A stretch of DNA of 42,503 nucleotides from Corallococcus terminator. Lineage in GTDB: Bacteria; Myxococcota; Myxococcia; Myxococcales; Myxococcaceae. Of the stretch, positions 15,343 to 25,805 are shown one piece after another (the stretch's first letter is position 1; the number at the start of each line of letters is the position of its first letter). A program made the position numbers and the translations under genes. The notes below the pieces were generated by a model, which saw only the letters and a program-made list of their open reading frames with translations, searched no databases and was not told the origin of the DNA. The stretch lies in the NCBI RefSeq assembly GCF_003611635.1, contig NZ_RAVZ01000037.1:1-42503 (forward strand), written 5' to 3'.

Positions 15343-16185
15343 ATGACCACTAACAGCCTGCCGGGCCCGGCCCTGACCCTGGGTGGCTTCCTTCGCGACC
15401 GCCGCGAGCGCTTGTCGCCGGCACCGGGTGCCCCGAGCCGGCGCCGGACGCCGGGGCTCCGGCGGGAAGAGGTGGCCACGCGGGCGGGCGTAAGCGTCAC
15501 CTGGTACACGTGGCTGGAGCAGGGGAGAGGCGGCCCGCCCTCCGACGAGGTGCTGGAGCGGTTGGTCCTCGCGCTGGAACTGGATGCCGCCAGCCGCGAG
15601 GTCCTGTACCTGCTGGCCCAACAGCGACCGCCGCCACCGATTCCGACTCCACCGCCTCCGGTCCCTGCCTCCCTGCAGCGCGTGCTGGACGCCATGCCGA
15701 CCAGCCCCGCCTATGTGCAGACGCCCGCGTGGGATGTCGTGGCCTGGAACGCGGCGGCGACGGCCGTGCTGAGCGACTATGCCGCGCTACCGCCCGGCGA
15801 GCGCAACGTGCTCAGGCGCCTTTTCGGCTCGGCTTCCGTCCGCACTTCGCTGCCTGATTGGGAAACACACGCGCGCTTCGCCGTGGCCGTGTTCCGCCTC
15901 GACGTCGCGCGCGCGGGCGAAAGCGCCGAAGCCGTCGCGCTCGCGGCCGAACTCCAGGAGACCAGTGCCGACTTCCGCAGGCTGTGGGCCGAGAACGAGA
16001 TGCGCAGCCATGGGGTGGGGCTGAAGCGCATTCATCACCCCATCGCTGGCCCGCTCACGCTCGAGTACTCGGCCTTCTCCGTCGACAACGGAAAGGGATT
16101 GAGCATGGTTGTCTTCACGCCGGCTTCTCCGGCCGACGTTCGCGCGATCGATCTGCTCCTCTCGCTCAGGGCGCGGACCTCATGA
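15343..16185 (+). CDS. XRE-family regulator with MmyB-like sensor domain
   Basis: A 280-residue protein. Residues about 10-85 hold the helix-turn-helix, with LGGFLRDRRERLSP, the arginine-rich linker RRRTPGLRREEVATRAGVSV and WYTWLEQGRG typical of this subfamily. Residues about 110-275 match the MmyB-like PAS-related ligand pocket (SPAYVQTPAWDVVAWNAAA, then NVLRRLFG and GLKRIHHPIAGPLTLEYS). GAGGAG lies upstream of the ATG. It probably regulates the divergent SDR gene in response to a small, perhaps fatty, ligand, as proposed for MmyB-type proteins. It ends 45 bases before the next start on the same strand, but a shared transcript is uncertain. Confidence 0.92.
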   Translation: MTTNSLPGPALTLGGFLRDRRERLSPAPGAPSRRRTPGLRREEVATRAGVSVTWYTWLEQGRGGPPSDEVLERLVLALELDAASREVLYLLAQQRPPPPIPTPPPPVPASLQRVLDAMPTSPAYVQTPAWDVVAWNAAATAVLSDYAALPPGERNVLRRLFGSASVRTSLPDWETHARFAVAVFRLDVARAGESAEAVALAAELQETSADFRRLWAENEMRSHGVGLKRIHHPIAGPLTLEYSAFSVDNGKGLSMVVFTPASPADVRAIDLLLSLRARTS

Positions 16186-16230
16186 CGGCGGATGCTTGAT
16201 GCCAGGGGTCATGGAGGAGGCGTCCCTGCG

Positions 16231-16761
16231 ATGAAAGAGCGCGACATCCCTGAGGCAGAACCAGCGCTGCGCGCGAGGCTCGAGGAGTTCGGGGCCAAGA
16301 ACTGGTCGGAGCTGGCCGGGGTGCGGCTGGCGTGGGCCCACGGCAGGACGTGGTTGGCGCTCGGTGCCTGGTTCGTGCTCTCGCCCTGTTCCATGGAGGA
16401 GCTGAGCGAAGCGCTGCGAGGCTCGCAAGCGGACCTGGATTCGGAGGAGGGCCTCGAGGAAGTCATGGCACTGGTTCATCATGCGACCGGGGCCCGGGTG
16501 ATTCGCACGGCGGATGACCTGGACGACCTCACGGAGGACAAGCCGGGGCCGGAAGTGATTCGCAGCGGCACCATCGGGGCGCGCGGGCTGGCGCTCTGGG
16601 AGGCACCGCGACGGGATTCCCAGGGGATGGTGTTCTTCGCCAACCTGTGGCGGGTCGACGGCGCGGACTTCGTGCGCCTGCAGGTGGATTTCGCCACGCG
16701 GTCGCTCTCGGTCGAGGTGATCGACAGCGGATGGTTCGAGGTCGCGGCATTCCTGGGCTGA
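16231..16761 (+). CDS. Unrecognised soluble protein
   Basis: A 176-residue protein I cannot place in a family. The frame opens at 16192, but the ATG at 16231 has GGAGGAGG ten bases upstream and better codon use after it. It is acidic and rich in Glu/Asp, with no signal peptide or membrane helix. Visible elements are LRARLEEFGAKNWSELAG, a hydrophobic strand TWLALGAWFVLS and a late strand VDGADFVRLQVDFATRSL. No cysteines or catalytic signature stand out. It is isolated between the XRE regulator and the serine hydrolase. Confidence 0.7.
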   Translation: MKERDIPEAEPALRARLEEFGAKNWSELAGVRLAWAHGRTWLALGAWFVLSPCSMEELSEALRGSQADLDSEEGLEEVMALVHHATGARVIRTADDLDDLTEDKPGPEVIRSGTIGARGLALWEAPRRDSQGMVFFANLWRVDGADFVRLQVDFATRSLSVEVIDSGWFEVAAFLG

Positions 16762-16848
16762 GTCGCCGCGGGAAAAAAGTTCGGACCGGCAATCGACGGT
16801 GCATGGATGCGTACACCGCATGTCCCACCCCCTTCCTTCGGTGAACCC

Positions 16849-18420
16849 ATGCGTCGTCCCCTGTCCCGCTTCGCCCTCGTGGCCGTCCTGTTCGGCTCGG
16901 GAGGTGCTGCCCTCGCGGCGGAAGGGGCGAAGAAGCCCGCCACGCAATGGCTGGCCAGCCCCGCCCAGGCGGCCCGCGCGGCGCGAGTGGAGGCGGGATT
17001 GGCGCCGGTCGTCATCGAAGGCGAGAAACCCCAGAGCCTGACGCTTCCGCAGTGGATGGCGCTGTACCGGATCCCCGGGCTGAGCATCGCCGTCTTCGAC
17101 AAGCACGCCGTCGTCTGGGCCAGGACCTATGGCGTGAAGGAGGCCGGCGGCTCGGAGCCCGTCACCCTGGAGACGCTGTTCCAGGCGGGCTCCATCAGCA
17201 AGCCGGTGACAGCCCTGGCGGCGCTGCACTTCGTCGAGGCGGGCAAGTGGTCGCTCGACGAGAACATCAACGACAGGCTGCGCTCGTGGAAGCTCCCCGA
17301 GAACGACTTCACGAAGGAGCAGAAGGTCACCCTGCGCCGGCTGCTCAGCCACAGCGCGGGGACGACCGTGCATGGCTTCCCCGGGTACGCCGTGGACGCC
17401 CCCATGCCCACGCTGGTGCAGGTGCTGGAGGGCGCGGCGCCCGCGAATACCGCTCCGGTGCGCGTCGACCTCGTTCCCGGCACGAAGACGCGCTACAGCG
17501 GCGGCGGTACGTCCATTGTCCAGTTGATGATGGTGGATCAGCTCCAGAAGCCGTTCCCCCAGCTCATGAGCGAGGCGGTGCTGAAGCCGCTCGGCATGAC
17601 CCGGAGTTCCTACGAGCAGCCCCTGCCTCCAGAGCTTGCCGCCAGGACGGCCTCCGGGACGTACTCCAGCGGGAAGAGCGTCGCGGGCCGCTGGCACGTG
17701 TACCCGGAGATGGCCGCGGCCGGACTGTGGACCACGCCGTCCGACCTCGCGCGGGTCGCCCTGGAGGTGTCCAATGCGAAGGCGGGGAAGTCCAAGCGCG
17801 TGCTGTCCCAGGCGATGACGAAGCAGATGCTGACGCAGCAGTCGGAGTCGTTCGGGCTGGGCTTCCAGGTGGAACCCGGCACCGGCGGCTTCCGTCACGG
17901 AGGCTCGGACGAGGGCTTCCAGGCCGCGTTCATGGCCTTCAGTGACACGGGCTCCGGAGTGGTCGTCATGGCCAACTCCGACAACGGCTTCCTGCTCTTC
18001 GACCGCCTCATCGCCAGCGTGGCGTCCGAGTATGCCTGGACCGCGTTCAAGGCCGAGCCCGTGCCGCCGTCCGCCCAGGTGGATGTGCTCATGCGGCTCA
18101 AGGGCATCGACACCGCGCTCGCCTGGTACACGGCGCAGCATCGCGAGAACATGAAGGGCCTGGAGTCGGGGCACCTGAACCAGCTCGGCTACCGGTTGCT
18201 GTCGGACGGCAAGGGCGCGGACGCGGTGCGGGTGTTCGAAACGAACGTGAAGCTCTTCCCGACGGACGCGAATGCCTACGACAGCCTGGGCGAGGCTCAG
18301 CTCCAACTGGGCCGGAAGCAAGAGGCCATCGCGAGCTACAAGAAGTCGCTCGCGCTGGACGCGGGCAATGCCAATGCCGTGAAGGTCCTGGAGAAGCTCG
18401 GCGCGCCCACCGGGAAGTGA
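16849..18420 (+). CDS. Serine beta-lactamase-family hydrolase with TPR tail
   Basis: A 523-residue exported protein. MRRPLSRFALVAVLFGSGG and ALA are a signal peptide. The catalytic domain (about 40-395) is of the class C beta-lactamase/esterase type: Ser115 and Lys118 in the SxxK motif (GSISKPVTA), Tyr216 in the YxN position (RYSGGG) and His350 in HGGSDEGF where KTG is found in penicillin-binding enzymes. HGG at this site is typical of esterases and D-amino-peptidase-like members. Residues about 415-515 add TPR-like helices (YDSLGEAQLQLGRKQEAIAS). The start at 16849 is chosen because the signal peptide follows directly; the frame is open from 16807. True antibiotic hydrolysis is unlikely but not excluded. 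Confidence 0.88.
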   Translation: MRRPLSRFALVAVLFGSGGAALAAEGAKKPATQWLASPAQAARAARVEAGLAPVVIEGEKPQSLTLPQWMALYRIPGLSIAVFDKHAVVWARTYGVKEAGGSEPVTLETLFQAGSISKPVTALAALHFVEAGKWSLDENINDRLRSWKLPENDFTKEQKVTLRRLLSHSAGTTVHGFPGYAVDAPMPTLVQVLEGAAPANTAPVRVDLVPGTKTRYSGGGTSIVQLMMVDQLQKPFPQLMSEAVLKPLGMTRSSYEQPLPPELAARTASGTYSSGKSVAGRWHVYPEMAAAGLWTTPSDLARVALEVSNAKAGKSKRVLSQAMTKQMLTQQSESFGLGFQVEPGTGGFRHGGSDEGFQAAFMAFSDTGSGVVVMANSDNGFLLFDRLIASVASEYAWTAFKAEPVPPSAQVDVLMRLKGIDTALAWYTAQHRENMKGLESGHLNQLGYRLLSDGKGADAVRVFETNVKLFPTDANAYDSLGEAQLQLGRKQEAIASYKKSLALDAGNANAVKVLEKLGAPTGK

Positions 18421-18436
18421 GCGCGGGGGCACCCGT

Positions 18437-18483
18437 CGGCCGCCTTCCAGGGGCCTTCGGGGGGCCGGTTTGTTGTTCTTGTT
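18437..18483 (+). terminator. Candidate terminator after the serine hydrolase gene
   Basis: CGGCCGCC (18437-18444) pairs with GGGGGCCG (18460-18467) apart from one mismatch, and the T-rich tract TTTGTTGTTCTTGTT follows. It is 17 bases after the stop. The loop is 15 bases and itself G/C-rich, so other folds are possible. Confidence 0.4.
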
Positions 18484-18643
18484 CGTCCGAGCGCGGCGTA
18501 CCCTGACCTCATGGACCGCGAGTTCGAGAGCCATCTCGATGTGGAGTCAATATGATCCGCATCCGCCAGGCCTGAACGCGCCTCCGTCAGTTCCGTTCGA
18601 ACCTCACAAGACACCCACCCGCCCACCGTTGGTGCCCTCCGCC

Positions 18644-21016
<2,373 letters not shown>

Positions 21017-21147
21017 GGCAGTCCCGCCAGGGCCTTGAGTGAGCCGCGCCGCTCCCCGCTCCCCGCTCTTGCCGACAGACATGACCCGGAACGCTCCTGC
21101 CCCCCTGAGGGGGTAGGACCTTGGCGGTTCAGTGGAAGAGGACGCAT

Positions 21148-21249
21148 GCGGCGGGGGGCGTCGCGGAAGAAGAAGGTGCCGCCGCCGACGGCGTGGTCGC
21201 CCATCTTCCGCTCCTCGGGGCGTTCGAAGCGTCCATGGAGACTCCGCGC
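21148..21249 (-). pseudogene. Internally deleted remnant of the YfhO-like membrane gene
   Basis: On the minus strand this stretch translates as ARSLHGRFERP directly followed by EERKMGDHAVGGGTFFFRDA and PRR. Both blocks match the C-terminal region of the protein encoded at 26351-28636 (ARLIHGRFEQP and GERKTADHAVVGGTFFFRDA). There they are separated by 43 residues that are missing here. The loss is in frame (about 129 bases). No start, signal or other homologous sequence was found around it. It is a short relic of a paralogue or of a rearrangement, not an expressed gene. The rest of the 615-base gap between the UvrA-like and peptidase genes holds nothing I recognise apart from two inverted repeats listed next. 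Confidence 0.7.
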
Positions 21250-21455
21250 ACCCCTGGCAATTCCTGTCACGATGGCATGGACAACCTGTTGGGATGTCCT
21301 GCGAGTCTTGACCAGGGAGGATGGGCTTGGACTCACCCGCGAGGGCATGTGAACAATTCCTGCGAGCCGGCTGATGCGCCGCGCAATCCGGATTCTCATG
21401 CGCCAAGACCGGCGGGTGATGCGTCAAGAAAAACATATCTCACTGATTGTCACTA

Positions 21456-21474
21456 TTACGTGAAATTCGCGTAA
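21456..21474. promoter_or_regulatory. Inverted repeat in the AT-rich leader of the M11 peptidase gene
   Basis: TTACG and CGTAA form perfect arms around a nine-base centre (TGAAATTCG). The surrounding 60 bases are clearly richer in A/T than the rest of the window, as expected for a promoter; TTGTCA lies just upstream at 21448-21453. It could be an operator. Confidence 0.3.
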
Positions 21475-21579
21475 GAGTCTTTGGAGCAGGAAGGGCGCTG
21501 GCCGCGCAACCCGCGGGCAAGACAGCCCTGATTGCACAGCCGAGAGGCTGGAACCTCCACTGAATCGCAACAGATGCTC

Positions 21580-21599
21580 CACTGCACGGTATTGCAGTG
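21580..21599. promoter_or_regulatory. Seven-base-arm inverted repeat before the M11 peptidase gene
   Basis: CACTGCA-CGGTAT-TGCAGTG is a perfect palindrome with 7-base arms, 32 bases before the proposed ATG at 21632. It may be a regulator site or an RNA hairpin in the leader. Confidence 0.4.
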
Positions 21600-21631
21600 T
21601 CATGCGGCCACGGGCTGCGAAAGAGAAACGT

Positions 21632-23245
21632 ATGCGGAAGCTGTCCATGACGACCGTCATGCTGTGCGGAGCATTGGTGTCAGGGTGCCAGGGAGAGGAT
21701 TGGGAGTCCCCGTCCCACGAACAGCCCGGCGGCAATGGCACGGAGGCGTCTGTCGCGTCCACCCGGCAGGCGATCGTCTCCCAGGAGCTCGCGGCGTCGC
21801 TCGCGTGTGCCGAGACGTATGCCACCGCGGGGACCTGCGATTGGGCGCACTGGAGCGAGCTGGTGGAGACGTGCCTGACGTACGCGCACCCGGAGCTCGA
21901 GGACGGCGTCTTCATTGATGCGGTGCAGTCAGGTCAGTGTACCGCGGCCAACTGGTCCGTGCTGCGCGAGCAGCTCCTCGCCCCGCGCCCGCCGTCCGTC
22001 TTCGTGCGCGAAAGCTGCAACGGCGGCTCCCAGGTGATTCAAGAGGCCGCGTCCAACGGCTGCTACACCCTCGCGCCGACCGCGGGCGCCTCCTTCGTCG
22101 ACGTGCCGGTCGGCAAGACCGTGACGCTCCATGCCGCCGGGGACTGCACCGGCGACTCGGTGACGGTCGAGACCGACACGAACCTCTGTGAGACCTCGTT
22201 CGGGAGCGGCGCGAGCGCGAACGACAAGGTGCGTTCGTTCCGGGTTCAGGACGTCGAAGTCCTCCCCTCGGCGCACCGCTACGACTGTGCCAGCGGGGAG
22301 TCGACCTGCGTCGAGAACTACAACAACGCCAGCAGACTGGCTGCCATCAACAAGAAGCTCACCGTCAAGATCGTCCGCATGACCCTTGATGGCAAGACGA
22401 CGCCCGCGTTGACCACCATCAAGAACACCATCGGCAATCTGTCCGACTACTACGCAGTCGCATCTCGCAACCAGTTGAGCCTGGATGTCATCGCTTCGCA
22501 GAACGTGGCGGTGACGAGCACCAACTGTGCGACGGCGAAGACCCAGGCCCGCCAGAAAGCCACCAGCTCGAGCGCGTTCCTGACGGTGTATGTGCTGCCT
22601 GGCGGGGTGTGCTCCACCTCGAACGCCGGCTCGCGCAGCGTCAACCTCAAGGGCACCCTGTTCCGGGACTACGCCCACGAGGTCGGTCACGTGCTCGGCC
22701 TCGCGCACGGCAACGTGCGTGACCCCTCTACCGGCACGGTCAAGTCGTCCGGCGACTCAAGCACGTACATGGGCATCTTCGCGTCGGACAACTACAACCT
22801 TCCGCAGCTCCACTGGCTGGGATGGACGAAGAAGGAGGAGATCGTCAAGATCAACTCGGCCATCGCCAGCAATGGCTTCACCGAAATCACCCTCCGTCCG
22901 GTGGGCAGCAACGCCGACAGCACCAACCCCCTCCCGATAGGCGCGGTCTGGGAGATTCCTGGCACCGACCAGCGCCTGTTCATCGCCGTGCCGAAGCCGC
23001 GTCTGACCGGCACCAACCAGATCGAGGGCGGCACGGTGTTCGCGTACCGCGCTCCCAAGTGCGTGGGTTGCACGGGCATGGCCATGGGCACGATGCAGAT
23101 GGCGCGGTTCGGCGCCAAGTCCATCAATGAGCACGAAGCGAGCGGCATCTTCATCAAGCCGGTGGGCTACACGAGCAGCTTCGTCCAGGTGGACGGGCAG
23201 AGCGTCGAGGTGTTCACCTCCGTCACGCTGCGCGTCAGGCAGTAG
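21632..23245 (+). CDS. Lipoprotein metallopeptidase of the M11 (gametolysin-like) type
   Basis: A 537-residue lipoprotein. MRKLSMTTVMLCGALVSGC ends in a lipobox (LVSGC), which favours the ATG at 21632 over the longer open frame. Residues about 120-205 contain a crystallin-like strand pair (KTVTLHAAGDCTGDSVTVET, then NDKVRSFRV). The C-terminal half is a metzincin: HEVGHVLGLAHG gives zinc ligands His349, His353 and His359 and base Glu350, and STYMG supplies the Met turn. The closest family is peptidase M11. Sixteen or so Cys residues suggest an oxidising extracellular location. It probably digests proteins on or near the outer surface, fitting a predatory lifestyle. Its stop is 8 bases from the convergent esterase gene. 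Confidence 0.9.
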   Translation: MRKLSMTTVMLCGALVSGCQGEDWESPSHEQPGGNGTEASVASTRQAIVSQELAASLACAETYATAGTCDWAHWSELVETCLTYAHPELEDGVFIDAVQSGQCTAANWSVLREQLLAPRPPSVFVRESCNGGSQVIQEAASNGCYTLAPTAGASFVDVPVGKTVTLHAAGDCTGDSVTVETDTNLCETSFGSGASANDKVRSFRVQDVEVLPSAHRYDCASGESTCVENYNNASRLAAINKKLTVKIVRMTLDGKTTPALTTIKNTIGNLSDYYAVASRNQLSLDVIASQNVAVTSTNCATAKTQARQKATSSSAFLTVYVLPGGVCSTSNAGSRSVNLKGTLFRDYAHEVGHVLGLAHGNVRDPSTGTVKSSGDSSTYMGIFASDNYNLPQLHWLGWTKKEEIVKINSAIASNGFTEITLRPVGSNADSTNPLPIGAVWEIPGTDQRLFIAVPKPRLTGTNQIEGGTVFAYRAPKCVGCTGMAMGTMQMARFGAKSINEHEASGIFIKPVGYTSSFVQVDGQSVEVFTSVTLRVRQ

Positions 23246-23253
23246 GGCCCGGT

Positions 23254-24465
23254 TCAAGGCAGCACGGCGTCCCGGATGAATCGGGTCAGGGACTCCGCCA
23301 TCTTCTGGTGCGTGGCGGCGGAAGGATGCCAGTCCTCCGCGACGCCATCGGTGGCGGGGTCCTGTTCGGCCATCACGTGGCGGTGGACGCGCATGTCCCC
23401 GGCGCGGCGCCGTTCCTCCACGAGTCCGGTGATCCAGTCCCCGACGTGCACGGACTTCACCCCGCCCTGTGTTTCGAGCTTCTTGAATCCGTCCGTCATG
23501 CTGCCGAGCGTGCACACGATGTGCGCGCGGGGATGGAGGGTCCGCAGCCGCTGGAGGAACGCGCGGTAGGCGGCCTTGAAGCCGGCCTCGTCCGGAAGGA
23601 AGACGTCGGTGCCACTGCCGGCGAGGATGTCATTGGTGCCGAGGTTGATGACAATCACCCCTGGCGAACCCTCCGTGAACTCACATGCGGCGGGATGTTC
23701 CGGCACCGCGAGTTCATAGAGCGCGGGCAGCAGCCCGGAGGTCGTCAGGTCCAGGTTGCGGTAGACACCGTGGCCCGAATAACAGACGAGGACGGGCTCC
23801 GCGCCCAGGTCCATGGCGGTGAGCCACGCATAGGTCCGTCTGGGATTCTGGTGCTTCGACGTGAAGGTGGGGGCCCTCCAGGAACGTGACTCCGGGATGA
23901 ACGCGACGTCGGTGCCGTAGCCACAGGTGATGGAGTCCCCGATGAACTCCATCCGGAGCGCCGGGCGGGCGGGCGGCTCCCGAAGCTCGCCATGGACTTC
24001 CAGCGCGACGAGCTTGCTGGGGCCCACGATGGATTCGGTGCGCTTGAGGATCTCCACCGTGTGGAGGCCAACCTCCAGCGCCGGGGCGAGCGGGTAGGTG
24101 GCCTCACCGCTTCGCACGGCGAGCCGGGTCGGCGGGGCGCCGTCAATCGAGACGTCGAAGTGGTTGGTGCCCACCTCGCCGCCCGTGCCCGCGTCATCGA
24201 GCCGCATGCGCAGGGCGTCCCCCCAGAAGCGCGCGCGCACCGTCACGCCCGGATGGGAGAAGACGACCCCGGTGCTGGAGCGGTACGTCCGGCCGACGTA
24301 CTGGATCCGCGCGTCCGTCGCGGGAACGGTCACCCAGGTCAGGGACATGGTGGAGGTCTCCTGTCGGGTCGTGTCTTCCGGCCCGCGAGTGGGACCCTTG
24401 CAGTCCAGGAGCAGGAGTCCAAGGGCCAGGGCCGGGAGGAGTCGACGCGCGGTGTGCGGGCTCAA
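23254..24465 (-). CDS. SGNH/GDSL esterase with CE2-type N-terminal domain
   Basis: A 403-residue exported esterase. I place the start at a TTG (24465) with GGAGGAACC directly upstream; it leads straight into the signal sequence HTARRLLPALALGLLLLDC. An ATG at 24519 is the alternative but adds a basic unlikely leader. The Cys after LLLD would be lipidated, yet Asp at -1 departs from the usual Gly/Ala/Ser. Residues about 40-165 look like the jelly-roll domain of carbohydrate esterase family 2 (RTYRSSTGVVF, then RARFWGDALRMRLDDAG). The catalytic domain has Ser178 in FIGDSITCGYGT, GTNDI, and Asp378/His380 in EDWHPSAATH. It may remove acetyl groups from polysaccharide. Confidence 0.88.
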   Translation of the reverse strand: MSPHTARRLLPALALGLLLLDCKGPTRGPEDTTRQETSTMSLTWVTVPATDARIQYVGRTYRSSTGVVFSHPGVTVRARFWGDALRMRLDDAGTGGEVGTNHFDVSIDGAPPTRLAVRSGEATYPLAPALEVGLHTVEILKRTESIVGPSKLVALEVHGELREPPARPALRMEFIGDSITCGYGTDVAFIPESRSWRAPTFTSKHQNPRRTYAWLTAMDLGAEPVLVCYSGHGVYRNLDLTTSGLLPALYELAVPEHPAACEFTEGSPGVIVINLGTNDILAGSGTDVFLPDEAGFKAAYRAFLQRLRTLHPRAHIVCTLGSMTDGFKKLETQGGVKSVHVGDWITGLVEERRRAGDMRVHRHVMAEQDPATDGVAEDWHPSAATHQKMAESLTRFIRDAVLP

Positions 24466-24594
24466 GGTTCCTCCAGGCCGGCTTTCGATGCGACCTCTTC
24501 CGCAGGGAGCGTAGCGCATCCTGTCCGCCGCCAGTTCCCGGCGCGACATCCGGCCGGAAATCCCCCAGGATGACGAAGGAATGGGAGGCGGAAG

Positions 24595-25287
24595 ATGCGT
24601 CGAGTGAAGCGGCCGTATGTGATCTGCCACATGGTCCCGTCCCTGGACGGGAGGATTGTCACCAAGGGCTGGAAGCTGTCCTCCAGCGCGTTGGCGGAGT
24701 ACGAGCGCACGGCCCGGAAGTTCAAGGCCGACGCCTGGATGATTGGCCGCATCTCCATGGAGCCCTACGCCGGCAAGGCGAAGGTGCCCGTGCGCAAGGT
24801 GTCGCGGCCGATTCCGCGGACCGACTTCATCGCTCCGCATGAAGCGGAGTCCTACGCCATCGCGTTGGATCCGTCCGGCAAGCTCACCTGGAAGTCGAAC
24901 GACATCGATGGCGAGCATGTCATCACCGTCCTCACCGAGCAGGTCTCGGACGACTACCTGGCCTTCCTCCAGGCCCGGGGGGTCTCCTACCTGTTTGGCG
25001 GCAAGACGCGGCTCGACCTGGAGCAGGTGCTGGGCAAGTTGCGGAAGGCGTTCCGCATCAAGAAGCTGCTGCTCGAAGGCGGAGGGAAGATCAACGGCTC
25101 GTTCCTGACGGCCGGACTCATCGACGAAGTGAGCGTGCTCGTGGCGCCGCTCGTGGATGGTTCCATCGGGACGCCCTCGCTCTTCGATGCGAGCGAGGGG
25201 AAGGGCGCGGCACACCCCCTCCGGTTGGTCTCCTTCGAGAAGCGCCGGGGCGACCTGCTGTGGCTGCGCTACAAGCCGAAGCGCTGA
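24595..25287 (+). CDS. RibD C-terminal-domain (dihydrofolate-reductase-fold) protein
   Basis: A 230-residue protein of the RibD-C/DHFR-like fold. It begins with RPYVICHMVPSLDGRIVTKG, the usual substrate-side loop, then ADAWMIGRISMEPY, VSYLFGGKTRLDLEQ, LLLEGGGKINGSFL and LIDEVSVLVAPLVDG. Family members reduce a pyrimidine ring in riboflavin synthesis, but a stand-alone gene with no riboflavin neighbours is usually an NADPH-dependent reductase of unknown substrate. GGAGGCGGAAG precedes the ATG. It diverges from the esterase gene over 129 bases and converges with the Cys-rich gene across a perfect hairpin. Confidence 0.9.
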   Translation: MRRVKRPYVICHMVPSLDGRIVTKGWKLSSSALAEYERTARKFKADAWMIGRISMEPYAGKAKVPVRKVSRPIPRTDFIAPHEAESYAIALDPSGKLTWKSNDIDGEHVITVLTEQVSDDYLAFLQARGVSYLFGGKTRLDLEQVLGKLRKAFRIKKLLLEGGGKINGSFLTAGLIDEVSVLVAPLVDGSIGTPSLFDASEGKGAAHPLRLVSFEKRRGDLLWLRYKPKR

Positions 25288-25436
25288 CGGAACCCGCCGG
25301 GCCGCGCCGGGCATCCTCGGCGCCTTCCACCAGGTGGTACCGGTCGCGGTTCCAGCCGGGGCAAGCCAACCCACCGTGCTTCATGACTCCTGGCATCCTG
25401 GCCACGAGCGCATGATGCGCCCATTCTCATCAACCG

Positions 25437-25464
25437 AGGCTCCGGAGTTCCTTTTCCGGAGCCT
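25437..25464. terminator. Perfect hairpin between convergent genes
   Basis: AGGCTCCGGA and TCCGGAGCCT form a 10-base-pair stem with an 8-base loop (GTTCCTTT). It lies between the ends of the RibD-C gene and the Cys-rich gene. Without a T run on either strand it is a likely bidirectional transcript end of moderate strength. The rest of the 198-base gap shows nothing I can identify. Confidence 0.6.
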
Positions 25465-25485
25465 GGGGATGTGCTGGCCGCGAAG

Positions 25486-25710
25486 CTACTTGGAATAGCA
25501 GATCCTGTTCGAGCAGATGCCGCCCCCCGTCCCACAATCGGCGGTGGTGTCGCAACTCTTGCAGGAGATGGAACACATCCGAGGCAGGGGCGACGCGGGC
25601 GCGGGCGATTCCGGCGTGAGGCTGGGGACCATGGCCAGCGCGGAGCCTGCGACAAATCCCACCAGCAGGGCGATGCCGGAAAACGACTTCCTCAAGCGTG
25701 TCTGGTTCAT
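25486..25710 (-). CDS. Small exported cysteine-rich peptide
   Basis: A 74-residue protein. MNQTRLRKSFSGIALLVGFV and AGSALA form a signal peptide with a clear AxA cleavage site. A Pro/Ser linker then leads to a compact six-Cys tail: CSISCKSCD, TADCG, ICSNRICYSK. The spacing would allow three disulphides. I know of no enzyme family with this pattern, so it is a small secreted knot-like protein of unknown role. The ATG at 25710 is used; the longer reading frame to 25740 only adds a charged leader. The ribosome site is poor. Confidence 0.65.
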   Translation of the reverse strand: MNQTRLRKSFSGIALLVGFVAGSALAMVPSLTPESPAPASPLPRMCSISCKSCDTTADCGTGGGICSNRICYSK

Positions 25711-25805
25711 TTGGATTCCCGGGTCAGGCGTGGACGGCATTGAGGAGTCTAGTACGGCTTGAACAGATGTGAGAGGGGTCGCGGGTGTGTGGTAGATGGG
25801 CGCCC

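Noticed and set aside
16849..18420. Calling the serine hydrolase an AmpC beta-lactamase
   Set aside because: SxxK and Tyr are present, but YSG replaces YAN and HGG replaces KTG, which fits esterase or peptidase relatives better.
16180..18534. A 784-codon minus-strand open frame over the unknown and serine hydrolase genes
   Set aside because: Antisense of two sound genes; the composition is Arg/His/Gly-rich with no motif.
18511..18555. A 14-codon frame (MDREFESHLDVESI) upstream of the UvrA-like gene
   Set aside because: It looks coding-like but is too short and has no ribosome site. It might be a leader peptide or a relic, which cannot be decided here.
25311..25405. Minus-strand fragment reading HGGLACPGWNRDRYHLVEG between two genes
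   Set aside because: It looks somewhat protein-like but has no start, no continuation and no family I can name, so I do not call it a relic.
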